From an uncultured Eggerthellaceae bacterium (GTDB taxonomy: Bacteria; Actinomycetota; Coriobacteriia; Coriobacteriales; Eggerthellaceae): a stretch of DNA of 32,752 nucleotides. Both the position numbers and the translations under genes were made by a program. Location: contig CAKUNS010000020.1 in assembly GCA_934668515.1 (NCBI GenBank), positions 1 to 32,752 of the forward strand, written 5' to 3'. Of this stretch, positions 32,216-32,752 are shown piece after piece. How positions within the stretch are numbered: the stretch's first letter is position 1; each line of letters starts with the position of its first letter. The notes beneath the pieces are model-generated. The model was not told where the DNA came from, ran no database searches, and worked only from the letters and a program-made list of their open reading frames with translations.

Positions 32216-32752
32216 CTAGTCCAGGCTCTCGACGCAGTGGGCCATGCTGCCCTTGGGCAGAACGACGCCCTCAACCTCGACGACGTTGTCCGCATAGTTC
32301 GTGTCGGCAGCGCCGGGAACACGGAAGGTGTCGTTGTCGAGCTGAGCGATCGGGGTCTCGACCGGCTTCTCCAGCTGGGGAATCCACTCGTAAGGAATAC
32401 GGTATGCACGATACAGCAGAGCGCTGCCGATGTGCGGGTACACGAACTCCCAAACCAATTCCTTCTCGGCCGTGTACTCACGGACGATAGCGGAGCAGCC
32501 CTCGCAGATCACGGTGTTGCCATTGGGCATACGCTGGGCGCTGGAGGTCAGCGGGCTGTAGAAGTAGTTGCTGTTGAAGTTGAAGCCACCGGCGCTGAAG
32601 TGGTTGTCGCCGTCGCACTCCCAAACGATCTCGAGCGTGGTGGGGTCGAACTCGATGACGCGCGAACCGTCGCGACGGGTGACCTTAACACCGGTCTTGG
32701 AGAACTGGTTCGGTGCGCCGTAGCCGGCCCAGCCGCCGTTGTCGTAGACCAT
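32216..32752 (-). CDS. Aryl-sulfate sulfotransferase-family protein (C-terminal part; 5' end outside window)
   Basis: The last 178 residues of a protein that continues beyond the right edge. The sequence is a beta-propeller pattern: VYDNGGWAGYG, then SRVIEFDPTTLEIVWECDG, SSAQRMPNGNTVICEGC and REYTAEKELVWEFVYP. This resembles the blades of ASST-type (arylsulfotransferase) proteins, which transfer sulfate from one phenolic ester to another acceptor without PAPS. Active-site His and Arg residues would lie mostly upstream and cannot be checked. Such genes are numerous in Eggerthellaceae. An initiating Met is not implied at 32752. Confidence 0.75.
   Translation of the reverse strand: MVYDNGGWAGYGAPNQFSKTGVKVTRRDGSRVIEFDPTTLEIVWECDGDNHFSAGGFNFNSNYFYSPLTSSAQRMPNGNTVICEGCSAIVREYTAEKELVWEFVYPHIGSALLYRAYRIPYEWIPQLEKPVETPIAQLDNDTFRVPGAADTNYADNVVEVEGVVLPKGSMAHCVESLD

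Overview
The window looks like a chromosomal stretch from an anaerobic Actinomycetota of the Coriobacteriia, most likely Eggerthellaceae (a Slackia-like or related genus). This is inference, based on the dnaK-grpE-dnaJ-hspR-clpB heat-shock operon with an HspR repressor (an actinobacterial arrangement), a fairly high GC content, a sortase-type surface protein ending in LVQTG plus a membrane anchor, and an aryl-sulfate sulfotransferase-type gene at the right edge, a family abundant in that group. No rRNA, tRNA or CRISPR array was seen.

Left part (1-7.5 kb, all minus strand). A membrane sensor histidine kinase of the LytS/His_kinase type sits 8 bp behind a TauE/SafE (TSUP) anion exporter. This pair follows a good leader-RNA candidate: promoter, folded element, intrinsic terminator. 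Upstream lies a second probable operon, read right to left: a 47-residue membrane peptide with an apparently leaderless promoter, TrkH potassium channel subunit, a two-TM OB-fold-like protein of unknown role, the ribosome-assembly GTPase RsgA and a GT-A-fold glycosyltransferase-like protein.

Middle part (7.6-19.9 kb, minus strand). A 1642-residue secreted, probably sortase-anchored protein carries two bacterial Ig-like domains and about 13 MBG/YDG-type repeats. Some repeats are nearly identical at DNA level, and a run of eight G lies early in the gene. Behind it lies the complete heat-shock operon dnaK-grpE-dnaJ-hspR-clpB. It has a consensus sigma-70 promoter overlapped by candidate HspR operator sequence, a strong hairpin between grpE and dnaJ, and a strong terminator after clpB.

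20-26.3 kb. A PIN-domain toxin with its RHH-like antitoxin (plus strand) converges on and overlaps a Cof-type HAD phosphatase. Next comes a minus-strand group: a thioredoxin-like protein, a type I phosphodiesterase/alkaline-phosphatase-superfamily enzyme and a DASS/SLC13-type anion permease. A LysR-type regulator is transcribed divergently from the permease and probably controls the group.

27.6-32.75 kb. A roughly 4 kb plus-strand cassette encodes a radical SAM/SPASM protein resembling AhbC/NirJ of haem and haem d1 synthesis, followed by a complete FecBCD-type ABC importer (lipoprotein, permease, ATPase). The cassette lies between two directly repeated, about 90 % identical fragments of the same decayed minus-strand gene, and its downstream junction abuts an IS200/IS605 tnpA remnant. 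It therefore looks like an acquired tetrapyrrole or iron-chelate uptake-and-modification module, and I regard it as the most interesting part of the window. The right edge holds the C-terminal part of an aryl-sulfate sulfotransferase-family gene.
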